This document shows, piece after piece, positions 11,129 through 22,129 of a stretch of DNA of 64,000 bases. The stretch spans positions 1-64,000 of the forward strand of contig NW_022985068.1 of assembly GCF_010015585.1 (NCBI RefSeq). The letters are read 5' to 3'. Both the position numbers and the translations under genes were made by a program. The notes beneath the pieces were generated by a model. The model saw only the letters and a list, made by a program, of their open reading frames with translations. It ran no database searches and had not been told where the DNA came from. The stretch is from Eremomyces bilateralis CBS 781.70 (Eukaryota > Ascomycota > Dothideomycetes > Eremomycetales > Eremomycetaceae). Position 1 is the first letter of the stretch; every line of letters begins with the position of its first letter.

Positions 11129-14100
11129 ATGGCTATAAGTACATGGACATTCCTTCTACATCCGCTGCGCTTGCTATGCTCGGGTCATTTGAAGGCCCTA
11201 AACAGACGGTTTGCCGAGGACCGCAAAGGCTACTGCGATTTCAATCCCATCTCCATGATGGCCTCCAACGGAAGCGAGCCAAGCGACCCCGATTGCGTTC
11301 TCATCGACCACGACGACGTCAGTAACTACAACCCGGAGCAGATACTGCCGGAGCCCCCTGAAATTATTCGGCACATTCGCATGTGGTTGCAACCAACTGC
11401 ATACGACCTCGATAATGGTGAATACCGCAAGCATCAATCAACGTACTTACCCGGTACTGGGGTCTGGCTTACCTCCACCGACACGTACCAAGGGTGGCTG
11501 CACGGTGAAGAGAATGGGATGTTATGGATTAGAGGGATTCCTGGATCGGGCAAATCTGTAATGGCGTCGAAGTTGATCGATGACCTATCACAATCCCAAC
11601 CAGGAGTCCCGGTGCTGTACTTTTTCTTCCGTCAGATCATTGATGCTAACCATGAGCCTGTCGCGTTGCTAAGGGATTGGCTAGATCAGGTGATTCGTTA
11701 CAGCCCTCCTCTGCAGAAGCGGTTGAAGACGCACATATTGGGCCCGTGGTCCAGCCGGCCAGTTGGCGAGATATCAATGGACGATCTCTGGGGAGATCTG
11801 CGCATCGCCCTTTCCGGATTGCCAGGCAGAGTCTATTGCATCGCGGATGCCCTAGATGAAATGGATCAAGGTAATGACAGGTTTCTCGAGGCATTAGCGG
11901 CTCTCGGTAGCTGGAAACCAGACAAAGTCAAGGTTCTGATCACAAGTCGTCCAATCCCAAGTCTCGGGACCCCTTTGCTGAAGGCCAAGCCGCTTCAGAT
12001 TCGGCTTGATGAGGATATGGTTAATATTGACATATCCAAGTATGTTCGGCATGTCCTAGCAGCTTCGCCGATCACTCCTAGTGATCAGAAGCTAATCCAA
12101 GACGCTGTCCCTGGACGAGCGAGCGGGCTCTTTCTCTATGCAAAGTTTGCAATGGATGTATGTCTTGAACCTGGAGCAAACATTAAAGAAGCGTTGAGGA
12201 AACTCCCTGCGGGCCTGAACGCTCTCTACACAGACCTTCTGCGCGAACACGCTCGTAGATCGGGTGTTCCTGATGACACCCAGCTGCTCATTCTTCAGTG
12301 GGTTACTCATGCTACTCGTCCGCTGCGACTTCTCGAAGTCGCCGAGATGATCAACGTCACCTATAAGTCAAAGGTTGAGCGAGACCTCAAGGCTACTAAG
12401 AACCTTGTCAGACTTGCGTGTGGCCCCCTCTTGGAAATTCTACCGGATGAGACCGTTAGCGTGGTTCATCATTCTTTCACAGAATACCTCAAGGGCTCCA
12501 CTAGGCCGAATGGGCCCTCTGGATACCCCATTCTCGACCATGGCACGACACATGGGCGTTTTGCCCTTGCTTGCCTGGCATATTTGCAATCTGGTTGTCT
12601 TGACGAGGACAACATAGGTTGGAACTTTCGTCGTGAGGCGTCTCCGCTGTGGCTGAAATATCCCTTTCTCAAATACGCAGCTACCAACTGGTACACTCAT
12701 GTTGCAAGATCTGCTGCTGCCGAGTATCAACAAGCCGACGTCAACAGAGCCCTCGACAGACTCTTCGAAAACCGCCAACGACTGAACGCGTGGCTCAATA
12801 TCGGCTTGCCATTTGATGAGCGCGTACTTCACAACTGCCCCGGAATGCGATCAGCTCCATTGCACATTGCTGCTTACACTGGGCTTACGCGATACGTCAA
12901 ACATCTCCTCGATTTTGGATCTGTTGACGTTGACGCCGAAGATGAAAACGGCAGGACTCCGCTGTGGTGGGCAGCTAGTCGCGGCAATGCAGAAATTATC
13001 CGCCTCCTACTGAACGCTGGATCTAACCCCGACAAGGATGACAGTGAATTCGGACTGAAGCCCCTGCACAAGGCTGCAAACCAGAATCACTTCCAGGCCG
13101 TCAAACTCCTGTTAAATGCTGGAGTGCACCCCCTGACTGAAAAAACGAAAGAGGATTCAGGGAATTTTTGTGGCAATGCCCCGAGAACGGTTGGCCATAC
13201 GCCACTCATGGTAGGTTGCTGCCCAGGTTTTAATACCTGAAATGATGCCTTCGGGTTGCTCTTTATCTAACTCCGTTTATGTAGTACGCATGCCATGCTG
13301 GCCATCTTGAGACTGTTGAGGTCTTCCTGTCCTTCGTCAAAGACTTTGACACCGTACATCGTGCTTTGGCTTGGGCAGTTCGGGCATCCCGCTCTGAACT
13401 TGTAGAATTGATTCTCCGACATCCTGGTGTCAATGTCAATGCGAAAATTCGCGGGGACACGCCGCTGTTCCTAGCGTGTTGCGTCGGCGATGCTCAGTCC
13501 ATCGCGCTCCTCATTAATGCAGGAGCGGACCCTAATATCCACTGCGCCCAAAGCGGAGACGAATTTGCGGGGTTTCAGCTCAGTGTTCCTTCTTCCCGGA
13601 GACGCGACCATTCTCGTGGTTTCACGGCCTTACACAGCTTGTGTAGCGGGCAGGAGAGTGGCAGCTCGCGAGGTTGGGACCTTGACGAGTTGCAGAGCGC
13701 CATTCGCCTTGTCGTGAGAGCTGGTGCCGATATCAACCAACGAGACACTTATGGGGACACACCGCTGTATAATACATTAAGAAGTCCCGTTCTTGTCCGC
13801 CTTCTTCTTGATGAGGGAGCGGATGCAAATGTCGAAGCCGAGGATGGGTCTGTCCCTCTTCATCATGTAACCTCGACGGATTCAATGTGTCTCCTAATCG
13901 AGCACGGCCGAGCCGACATCAACAAGCGCCAGGCAGACGGCCGAACGCCGCTTCTTTGCATGCTCCGTACAGCAGGCACGGATGCGATCTCCAAGTTCTT
14001 GGAATACAACCCAGACTACAATGTCGTTGATAAGGATGGAAACGGAGTACTGCATACGCATCTACTTGGAGGGTACGCTGCTGCGTCTACCATGAAGGCG

Positions 14101-17100
14101 TTGCTCAAAGTGGGTGCGGATCCCAACCTAAAGAACCGGTTCGGCCAGACCCCGATGCATGTCCTTGTTCAACGCTACGACGATATGCACGAGAAGATCG
14201 ACGTTTTGCTGGAGGCGGGCGCTGACATAAACGCAAAGGACAGATTTGGCGCTTCAGCACTGCATTTCGTCCTCCCTCGTACTTCTACATATAAACCTGG
14301 AAAGGAGCCGCATAGTGATATCAAGCTACTTTTGGGCAAAGGCGCATCGCCAGTTGTGCGCGACTTCAAAGGCCGTACTCTCCTCCATGAAGCGATGAAG
14401 AATCTGGAGAACCCCCATTCAAATATCAATTATAAGCTAGATACCAGACGATTTGAATTTCTGCTCAGCTTGGGCCTCGATCCTCAAACCGTCGATTACC
14501 GCGGAAACAATCTACTTCACGAGCTCGCACGGCTACGGGCTAACAACAATAGCTATGTTGGTACAGCACTCGTTCCCGTCTGGAAACAGTTCATCGCGCT
14601 GGGAATCAAAGCAGACCAGTGCAACGACTATGGACGGACGCCATTGCATATTCTATGTATCCAACGGCCAGACCATGCCAGCTCAAAGCTTGGAGAGGTC
14701 AGTGTGATGGACTTCATGACTTCTTTGACTGAAAATATCAATATGGCCGATAGGGATGGCATTACGGCCTTGCATTTGGCAGTCACAGTGTCTGAGAGCC
14801 TTACCAAGAAGCTTCTCGCTGCTGGCGCTAATCCGGAAGCCCGGACATTGGAAGGGTTGACCCCACTGCATCTTGCTGCTCGTGCAAGACAAAGCAATAT
14901 CGTAGGGATGCTACTTGATGCTCTTCACCAGAGGGATCGCGGAACAGATCCTATGACAGAGCTCTGGTCAAGACGCAGTGGCACATCGGCATCGCGAGGT
15001 ACGCCTGGGCAATTGGACTATGCCCCTAACGGCATTGATGCAGAAGATGGACATGGATGGACGCCACTCTGTTACGCGTGTCGGTCTGGGAGGCCAGAGA
15101 CCGTTGCCTTGCTACTTCAGGCCAGCGCCCACGTCAAAGATGAGCATGTCTTTGAGGCTTGTGCCGGTTTTGAGGACGAGCAAGCGCTCTGGACGAAACT
15201 CGCTCACGAGGCTGACAAAGAGGTCAATATCGATGCAGGCGGCCTCAAACTTAACGATATAACTCGCCCAGTTGTCCGTAAACATCCGAGTCAAGACCCC
15301 TGTGACTTAGATTCAAACAACGAGACGACGAGGTTGGAAGAGATCCTCGACATGCTTGGGAATAGAGGTGCTAACATTTCCCGCCTAATACGCGGAGCGA
15401 TGCCGATGCGTTGGCAAGAGGGCAATATTAGCCCTCTTGGAGCTCCTGCGGCTCATCATCAAGACAATACCGTTTCACGTCTTACGAACGTCCGCGGTGA
15501 AAGCCCTACATACGATACAACAGCCAGCACTATGGCGTTGTTTGCTGAGCATGCTAACAAAGATCAGCAGAGTGCCGCCCCCAATGTCTTGCGCGAATTT
15601 ATGCCTATCGAAAAGGGAAGCAGTAACCAAGCGATCTTTTACTCGGTCCTGAAGCGGCGAGAGTACACTCTGGTCGAGGAGCTATTCCGGCTAGGAGTCG
15701 ACTTTCTTGCTGTGGACGGCCATATAGTGGTCCCCACTGTGTTCAACGGCGTGGATGTCGAGCTTTATTGCTCCGTGAAAATTAGCAACCTTGGCCTCCT
15801 TGTTCGACACGGATTCGCCTTTCTGGTCGAAAGGATAGGCAGTCTCGAAGCCGAAGCAAAGCTCAACGAAAGTTCATCGCATGTGGCAGGAAGCGAGTCT
15901 CCCCATGGTCTGGGATGCTACACGGAGAATGATCTCCAGGGTTCCAAGTCTGGTAACGCCCGACCAGCTCCATTGTTGCTCGAAGCCGTCCGCCGTACTT
16001 TGCCTAATATGGATGTCGTTCGCTTGCTCGTAGAGAAGTTCGGCGTTAACATCAACGAACTCTTTTACGTCGAGAAGTATGCCGACAACGACTATAAATC
16101 GGTGCCATCTGATAGTGCGCTGCATTCTCTCGCAAAAGGCTGCGCTTGGTGGCATGTCGCGTTGGCACTTCCGTACCTCGTCGATAAAAAAGCGAATCTC
16201 GAGATCCGCAACTGCGAGGGGCAAACTCCCTTGCACATCGCCCTTAGTGGACAGTATGGCCACCACGAGCCGTTCTACATGGAAGCGGTACGTGTCCTTG
16301 TTGCTGCTGGTGGGGATGTCAATGCTGTGGATCGAGATGGACGAAGCTGCCTTGCCTATGCGGGTGGTGACATGGACATGACTTGTCTGCTTCTGTCTCA
16401 CGGAGCTAAGCAGACCGCTGATGCCTTGTTAACGGCAGTCCACAACATGCAGATCAAGGTGGTCGAGAGCTTGCTATGCGCTGGCGCCAACCCCAATTTA
16501 CGGCTCGAACACAATCTTAAGCCTTCCAAACGGAGGACTTATGGAAGCTTTGAGGGGTCGAACGTTGGCCGCAAAATGGACAGGCATGAGTGGTACGCTG
16601 TGTATTATGCTGCCAAAAATTACAAACCCTCGGGCAATTGCTCTACAGAAGTGGAGAAAGAGAAAAAACAAAATGTTGTTCGTCTCGTTGAGACGCTTCT
16701 GGCGCATGGAGCGGATCCATTTGCGGAATTCAGGATGTCCCCGAGGCGGGGGTTTATGCCTACCGGCATACTTGAAGAACCTGAAGGCAAAACCAAAAAT
16801 CCACAGGCCTCATCAACTATCGCACAAGCTGCGGAGCAGAGTCTTAAGCCTGTCCTCAAAAGCTACGAGGAATGCACGGTCCTGCACCAGCTTCTGATAA
16901 CTGGTGGCCTTGTGCGTCCCTTCCTTACTCTCCCTGGTCTGAATCCGAATTGCCTAGACCCTCACGGTAGGACCGTCCTACATGCGGCATGCCAGAGCAT
17001 GCTCGGTCCCGACGTGCCCATTGATGTCATTGACGAGGACGAGTGGGATGGTACACAAATGACATGCCCGTCACTACTGAGCCATTTGCTTTCTCTCGGC

Positions 17101-17838
17101 GCAGATCCAATAGCCCGCGACATTTTCGGGCGGAACGCTTTGCACCACATGGTCGAGCTACGCAGAGCCCCCCATCCCAGGCCCAACCCAGCCGTTGCTA
17201 CCTCGTTGGAGGAGCTGGCAAGGAGTCATCCTATGTTAATCAACCAGCGTGACACTTCCGGACGGACACCACTCTACATAGCACTCGTACACGCCGTCAC
17301 CGTCTCTGATCCAGTACCGGCGCAGATATTGCTTGCCGCTGGCGCAGACCCGTTTTTGGCTGACTACAACAATAACACATTGCTTCACGTTACGGCACGG
17401 CGCTACTGCCCTAGATTGATGGCTCTGCTTAAAGAGCTGCTGTCGCGTGGCCTGGACGTGCATGCTCGCAATAACCATGGTGAGACGCCACTATTTTCCT
17501 TCTACAAGGCCCCTGACCATTACCACGCCCATCCTGGGAATGGGGCCGAGATTCTCACGGCCCTAGAGTCCTCAGGGGCAGACTTCAGTGTCCGGGATAA
17601 CAGAGGACGAGGCCTGCTGCATGTTGCTGCTAGCGGGCGGTATGCCTCAAAGTTCAAGGAGTTGCTTGCAAGGGGACTGGACCCTATGCTCGAGAATGAC
17701 AATCATCAGACCGCTCTGGATGTCGCAGCTGCATGTAATAACAGAGACGTGTTGGAGCTTTTCGAGCATAAGTTCAAATCGGAGCAAGTCCCCTTGTCCG
17801 AAGGGCGGCGAGAAGGGGAAATGGAGAACAAAGAATAG
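11129..17838 (+). CDS. NACHT-ankyrin NLR (STAND) protein, about 2,200 residues
   Basis: Exons 11129-13210 and 13285-17838 (74-nt intron, GTAGGT donor, TAG acceptor) give 2,211 residues. The start may instead be the MM at 11255/11258, because residues 1-42 look unlike the family, whose members usually begin close to the PPEIIRHIRMWLQPT segment. The NACHT domain follows: Walker A GIPGSGKS at residues 136-143, Walker B YCIADALDEMD near 236-246, then VLITSRP and a helical region ending in VVHHSFTEYL. From about residue 570 to the end there are some 25-30 ankyrin repeats (RTPLWWAA, GLTPLHLAA, GRTVLHAA, GETPLF), a very long sensor. No HET, patatin, PNP or other known effector is visible before the NACHT. 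Such proteins are thought to detect ligands with the repeats and oligomerise through NACHT. It lies head to head with the NACHT-WD40 gene. The reading frame appears intact. Confidence 0.88.
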
Positions 17839-17974
17839 CGCCATCATCAACCGGTGGTTCAACACGAATCAATGGATGCCACTGATAGGATATGAGCAAT
17901 TGCTATTATGCGACCCTTCGTGGTCTTCTGTAATTTTGCGAAGGACGATATCTGCTTTTGAAATTTTGCTTTTC

Positions 17975-18495
17975 CTATGCACTTATCCATTCCTTCATCC
18001 ATCCAGTCATCCATTCATCTCTCAGTGGTTCCAACCCCCTAAGTGTTTCACTTGACTTCAGAGTCTTTTCCATGGCCAGTTTCATTCTTAGTCCTCGGTC
18101 ACCTTGATATTGCAGACCCTCATAGAAATCGAGCAGCTTCATGGCGGGATTCTTTCGCGCCAACGTCGCAGCGTCAACCCCACCAACATTTTCCGCTTCT
18201 GCACTCTTCGCCTTCAACGTCGAAAGCCAGTCGGCGTACGGAACAACCTTGATCGGCTCCGGAGATGGAGCCGGATCTTCGAGCGTCTTCTGTATGGGAA
18301 GGAGAAGGGACGACCAAGGCACAGGGTTCGGATGCAGAATCTGGAAAACGGACACGCCCGACTCTGCTTTTTCTTCGTCACCGGGCTTCGAATTCAACCC
18401 CAGCTCGATGACCACGTCGGCCAGCTGATCAATCGGCACCCAATTGATTTCCTCTCTAGCCGCGGGAACATCGCCCAATGTCTCGGGGACTGCAA
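17975..18495 (-). pseudogene. C-terminal remnant of an NRPS-like enzyme (thioester reductase domain)
   Basis: About 170 residues on the minus strand resemble the tail of adenylate-forming reductases / NRPS-like proteins: INWVPIDQLADVV, then HPNPVPWSSLLLPIQ, ending LRDEWMTGWMKEW and a TAG at 17975. In complete enzymes this piece lies at the end of the NAD(P)-binding domain that releases the carrier-bound acyl group as an aldehyde or alcohol. Nothing upstream matches the adenylation or carrier domains, and the next gene remnant begins about 150 bp away. A possible acceptor (TTTTGCAG) lies just upstream of the open part, so a short transcript could exist, but a working reductase cannot. It is read as a fossil of a lost secondary-metabolism gene. 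Confidence 0.6.
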
Positions 18496-18649
18496 AATAT
18501 ATTGATATCCACCGATAGTCCTCCTCTCAACCATCTGAAATGACTCGATTTGCCCTAAATCATGTCATCAACGAAGCCCGCAACTCGTATAAAATTATCA
18601 AATCCCTCTCCCCTTAGCCTCCCAAGCCAAAATAGTCGGGTCCTCCACA

Positions 18650-19738
18650 TTGTGAGTTGAATCCACAAGCTCCACATCGACCGCCATCCCCATCGCGACT
18701 AGTTATCCCAAGCGCTGCGATCAAACAACCCCCGAGGAAGAGACCGTCATCCTGTATTTCCACAGCGAGGCGTTGATCTACTCCTTCTCGTCGATCGCAG
18801 AGTCGCCGTATATCTTCCAACTACTTGAGGAGATCGAAGAGCCGGAAAAGCGATGTATGCTCTTCGAATGGATGGACACGACGCTCTGGGACGCGCGGAC
18901 GGAGCCGTTCGATGCGAAACTAAAGATATTCAAGTCAGTGGCGCGGTTGTGCTTGAAGGGTTACTTGCGTTCCACCACTAGGACATAGGATAGTATGGAC
19001 CGTACTGTCACGCATGTGACCGGCGACGGCAGAAATTCTCAGATACGCGCGCTTAAAGTACCGATGTTATGATAGAACTTCACCCAAAAAAGGTTGTCCT
19101 CAGTGGCTTCTCAAGCCCTTCGCCAACCGTCAAGATTTCTGACCTGGGCTGGAGTAAGTCTCAATCCGTCCTTGTTTACATTTCCAAAGCTTACTCGTCT
19201 AGTCATGTCGATGAATTCTCCCGATGGGTCCCGAAAGTCCTATTACCAATGGATCCAAGGGCCGTCTCTTCGCGCACCCGACGTGTGGCGAGGAGCGGAG
19301 GACTACTCCACCGTCATGGACGTGTGGTCCATCGGCGTTCGTGTACGTTTCCCCTTCGACTTGTAGGACCTGACTCTCACCAAGTATCCAGCTTGCGGAT
19401 TGGATGGGCGACAAAGCTCACTTTGGGCCCCGTGGATGCATAATCGAGACTGACGAGCCGATCGAAACTACCCAAGCTGTGTGGGCCATTGTGAAGCTTC
19501 ATAAGACCCTAAACCAGCCCCTTTCTGAGTCGCTGAAGGACAAGTTTGACATGGCCTGGGGCATCGCTGAACACGTCCTTGAAGAGAATATGTTCTTAAA
19601 GCGAGTCTTCGGGAGCAGATGGAACAGCTGCAGATGCCGTCCGGGAATATCGGCTTCCTAGAGACATTGCTCACAGTGAATCCGGATAGACGACCGTCGC
19701 CGGCCGAAGCACTGGATTTGCCGTTCGTCAAGGAATAG
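18650..19738 (+). pseudogene. Decayed protein kinase gene
   Basis: Fragments in order: an N-lobe-like segment (ILYFHSEALIYSFSSIAESP, FQLLEEIEEPEKRCMLFEWMDTTLWDA) at 18690-18960, then a broken stretch. A DLG motif (PTVKISDLGWS, in place of DFG) follows near 19125-19153, then QGPSLRAPDVWRG (the APE position) and YSTVMDVWSIGV near 19257-19340, and a C-lobe tail ending NPDRRPSPAEALDLPFVKE at TAG 19736. The pieces lie in different frames. A frame change near 19600-19615 and a stop after LLAFHH (near 18980) cannot be explained by simple introns. No HRD catalytic loop is seen. The order and spacing match fungal protein kinases of the small, degenerate class. It is read as a pseudogene; a heavily spliced gene remains a weaker possibility. 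Confidence 0.6.
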
Positions 19739-20243
19739 GGCACAGATTGCTGGAATAGCAGCGAACTTGATGATTTACGAAGAATAGAAGAGTATACCCG
19801 TCTCTCCACTTATGAAATGAATAACAATAGACGCTGGAATGGTGGATAAGGCGTTAAAGGTAGATGAGGACAGCGAACTGGGAACGTCCGACAATTAGAA
19901 CTCAACTCAGTGTATAAGTACGGAACTTTTATATGACTTGCTTCCGAACTCAACTCAATGTATAAGTACTGAACTTTCATTTGATTTGCCTCTGAATGCT
20001 TTCATAAGGCTCGGGCTCAAATCGACCTTGGAGCTATATTAGCTCACCCGAAACGCGGTTTTACCTGGCCCGTTTTATGCCAATTCCACTCCGTGCGAAC
20101 CAATCGTGTCTATCATTGCGCCTAACGCCATGAATGCATCTGTTGATACTGCGCGATTTCTCCATGCGCAGGCTAACGTGATCCGATTTCTCACGCTTTA
20201 ACGGCGTTCATCATTCCCTTGCCATCAACCCATTTTCCACCCC
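19739..20243. other. Intergenic, no gene seen
   Basis: Contains a short tandem duplication: the words CTCAACTCA-TGTATAAGTAC-GAACTTT occur at 19900-19930 and again near 19948-19978. The rest is probably the 3' untranslated region of the RNA15-like gene. Confidence 0.5.
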
Positions 20244-21378
20244 TCACCTCCCCCCCGCCGCAAACTGCTGCCTCAACATCATCAACTGCGCCTTCTCCGC
20301 CGGCGGCATCGCTTCGATCTGCGCCGGCGACAGCGACATCACCTGCCGAATCAAATCGTCCCGCCCGCCTAGCGCTGGCGCCGGTGCCTGCTGCGGTGGC
20401 GGAGCCTGCATTCCGTATTGTGGGGGCGGGGTCGGGGCCGCGCCCATTATGGGGTTGGACATCGGCGGGTATTGTACTTGATACTGCTGCTGTTGTTGGT
20501 GTTGTGGGGGAGGGGGGTATCCCTGCATGGGGGCCGGCATGGGGGCCTGCATATTCGGTTGCGGCGTCGGCAGCGGCTGCGCGAGCACGGCGGCGGCCTG
20601 CTGCTGCTGCTGTTGCGGGGCGCCGGCGACGTTGATGTGTTCGAGGACGGAGGCGAGGACGTCCTGCTCGACGAGGCCGAGGAGGAGGAGGGATTGGAAC
20701 ACCGCGTAGGAGAGCTGCGGGGCGGCTTTGAGGAGCTCGGTGGCCTTGGATGGGTCGGAGGCCACGAGGCCTTTCATCTGCGAGAGGATATCGAGGAGTT
20801 GGGCGGGGGGGAGGGTTTTGAGGGTAGTGGAGATGACGTCGATGGCGAGGAGGTTGGGGGGGACATCGGCGCCGGGCGGGAGGGGGGGGAGGGAGGGGAC
20901 GCCGGACATCTGCTGGAGGAGGGACGGATCGGGGTGGGTGGTGAGAGGAGGCGGCGCGGTGTAGTTGGACGGGACGGAGTGGGACTCGTGGGCGGCGCCG
21001 TCGTTGGAGTAGTCGACGCGGAGCTTGCGGCCCATCATCTCGTAGTCGTTGAGGTTGCGGACGGCGGAGGCGGCGGCATCAGCATCGATGAATTCCGCGA
21101 AGCCGAAGCCTTTGGGCTTGCCGGTTTCTTTGTCGTAGACGAGGCGGAAGTTGAGGACTTGGCCGACGCGGGAGAGGGTGTCGATGATGGTTTCTTCGGT
21201 GACGCCTGGGGATTGTGAGTGGATGCGATAGGAAGGGAAGTGTTGGGGGGAGGGAGAAGGTAGAAGGTAAGATGTTTGTGAGAATTCACTCCTTGCAGTA
21301 TGTTTGCGGAAGGGGGAAGTGAAACTCACCGTAGGGGATATTCCCAATGAACACCACACGACCAGCTTTCGACGCCAT
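20244..21378 (-). CDS. RNA15: CstF-64 / RNA15-like mRNA 3'-end processing factor
   Basis: Exons 21330-21378 and 20244-21205 (124-nt intron, GTGAGT donor, CAG acceptor) give 336 residues. An N-terminal RRM (about residues 8-85) has RNP2 VFIGNIPY and RNP1 KGFGFAEF. It is followed by the CSTF2 hinge (NLLAIDVISTTLKTLPPAQL to VLEHINV), a long Gln/Pro/Met-rich linker, and the C-terminal three-helix domain (DLIRQVMSLSPAQIEAM to LMMLRQQF). The protein binds U/GU-rich elements downstream of poly(A) sites. It joins CstF-77 through the hinge and Pcf11 through the C-terminal domain, in the nucleus. The first exon codes only 16 residues plus one base, and the intron splits the RRM right after RNP2, as often seen in Aspergillus-type genes. 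Length and domain order are normal. Confidence 0.93.
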
Positions 21379-22129
21379 CTTCGTACGTGCTTGTTCGGTC
21401 AATCCCTTCAAAATTCTGACGTCCAACCAAAGGAGATTCTAAAATTAAAGGTGGAAGAGCAATGGCCAATGTTGAGCGAGCGGAGCGGCGAGGGGATCAG
21501 TCCATTGTTGAATGCTCGGCGGGTGTCGATCAAAGTTGAAGTTGAAGCAATGAATTCATCACCATTTGTTGATGCCTGACGATTGCAATTTTCGCCTTAG
21601 GAATTGAGATGACAAGGGTAATGCGAATATGGACCAATCACCGTTGGTTAAAGTTGCTTGCCTGACGATTGAATGATGCCTGAGGAACTCACACAGACAC
21701 AACATAAACACAAGACATCAATTGATCGATCAGGGACCGAGAATTCCATCGCTGGGGTGACTGAACTGGGTACGCAGTATTGAGGTTGATATTGATATGC
21801 TAGATAATAGAGAACATCCATCCTTCCTATCCACACAACTGTGTATAGCAGCACCTATTATTGAAACGATCTCGCCAAACTTTTCCCAATACCAGACAAT
21901 AAGCATCGCAGTATCGATTCTTCAATACGTTAAAGATGTCACATCGAATACCGAGCGACATTGTAATAGATATACAGCCATATAGCAGAGCCAACAGAAT
22001 CCCTACACACAAAAACAATGCAGAGATCCATTCTGTCGCACAACAATATACCTACATATCCACCGAACCCTAAATAATATCCTGCAATCGTCCGTCTGCA
22101 ATATCCAAAACACTTCTTAGGTAACCCTC
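21379..22129. other. Intergenic between RNA15-like and AT-hook genes
   Basis: No gene recognised. The left part is the promoter of the minus-strand RNA15-like gene; the right part is probably the 3' untranslated region of the AT-hook gene. TTGCCTGACGATTG-type words recur at about 21574-21588 and 21656-21671. Confidence 0.5.

Noticed and set aside
20418-21218. Long plus-strand frame opposite the RNA15-like gene
   Set aside because: Gly/Glu-rich mirror of GC-rich coding DNA; the minus strand has the clear RRM and CstF-64 domains.
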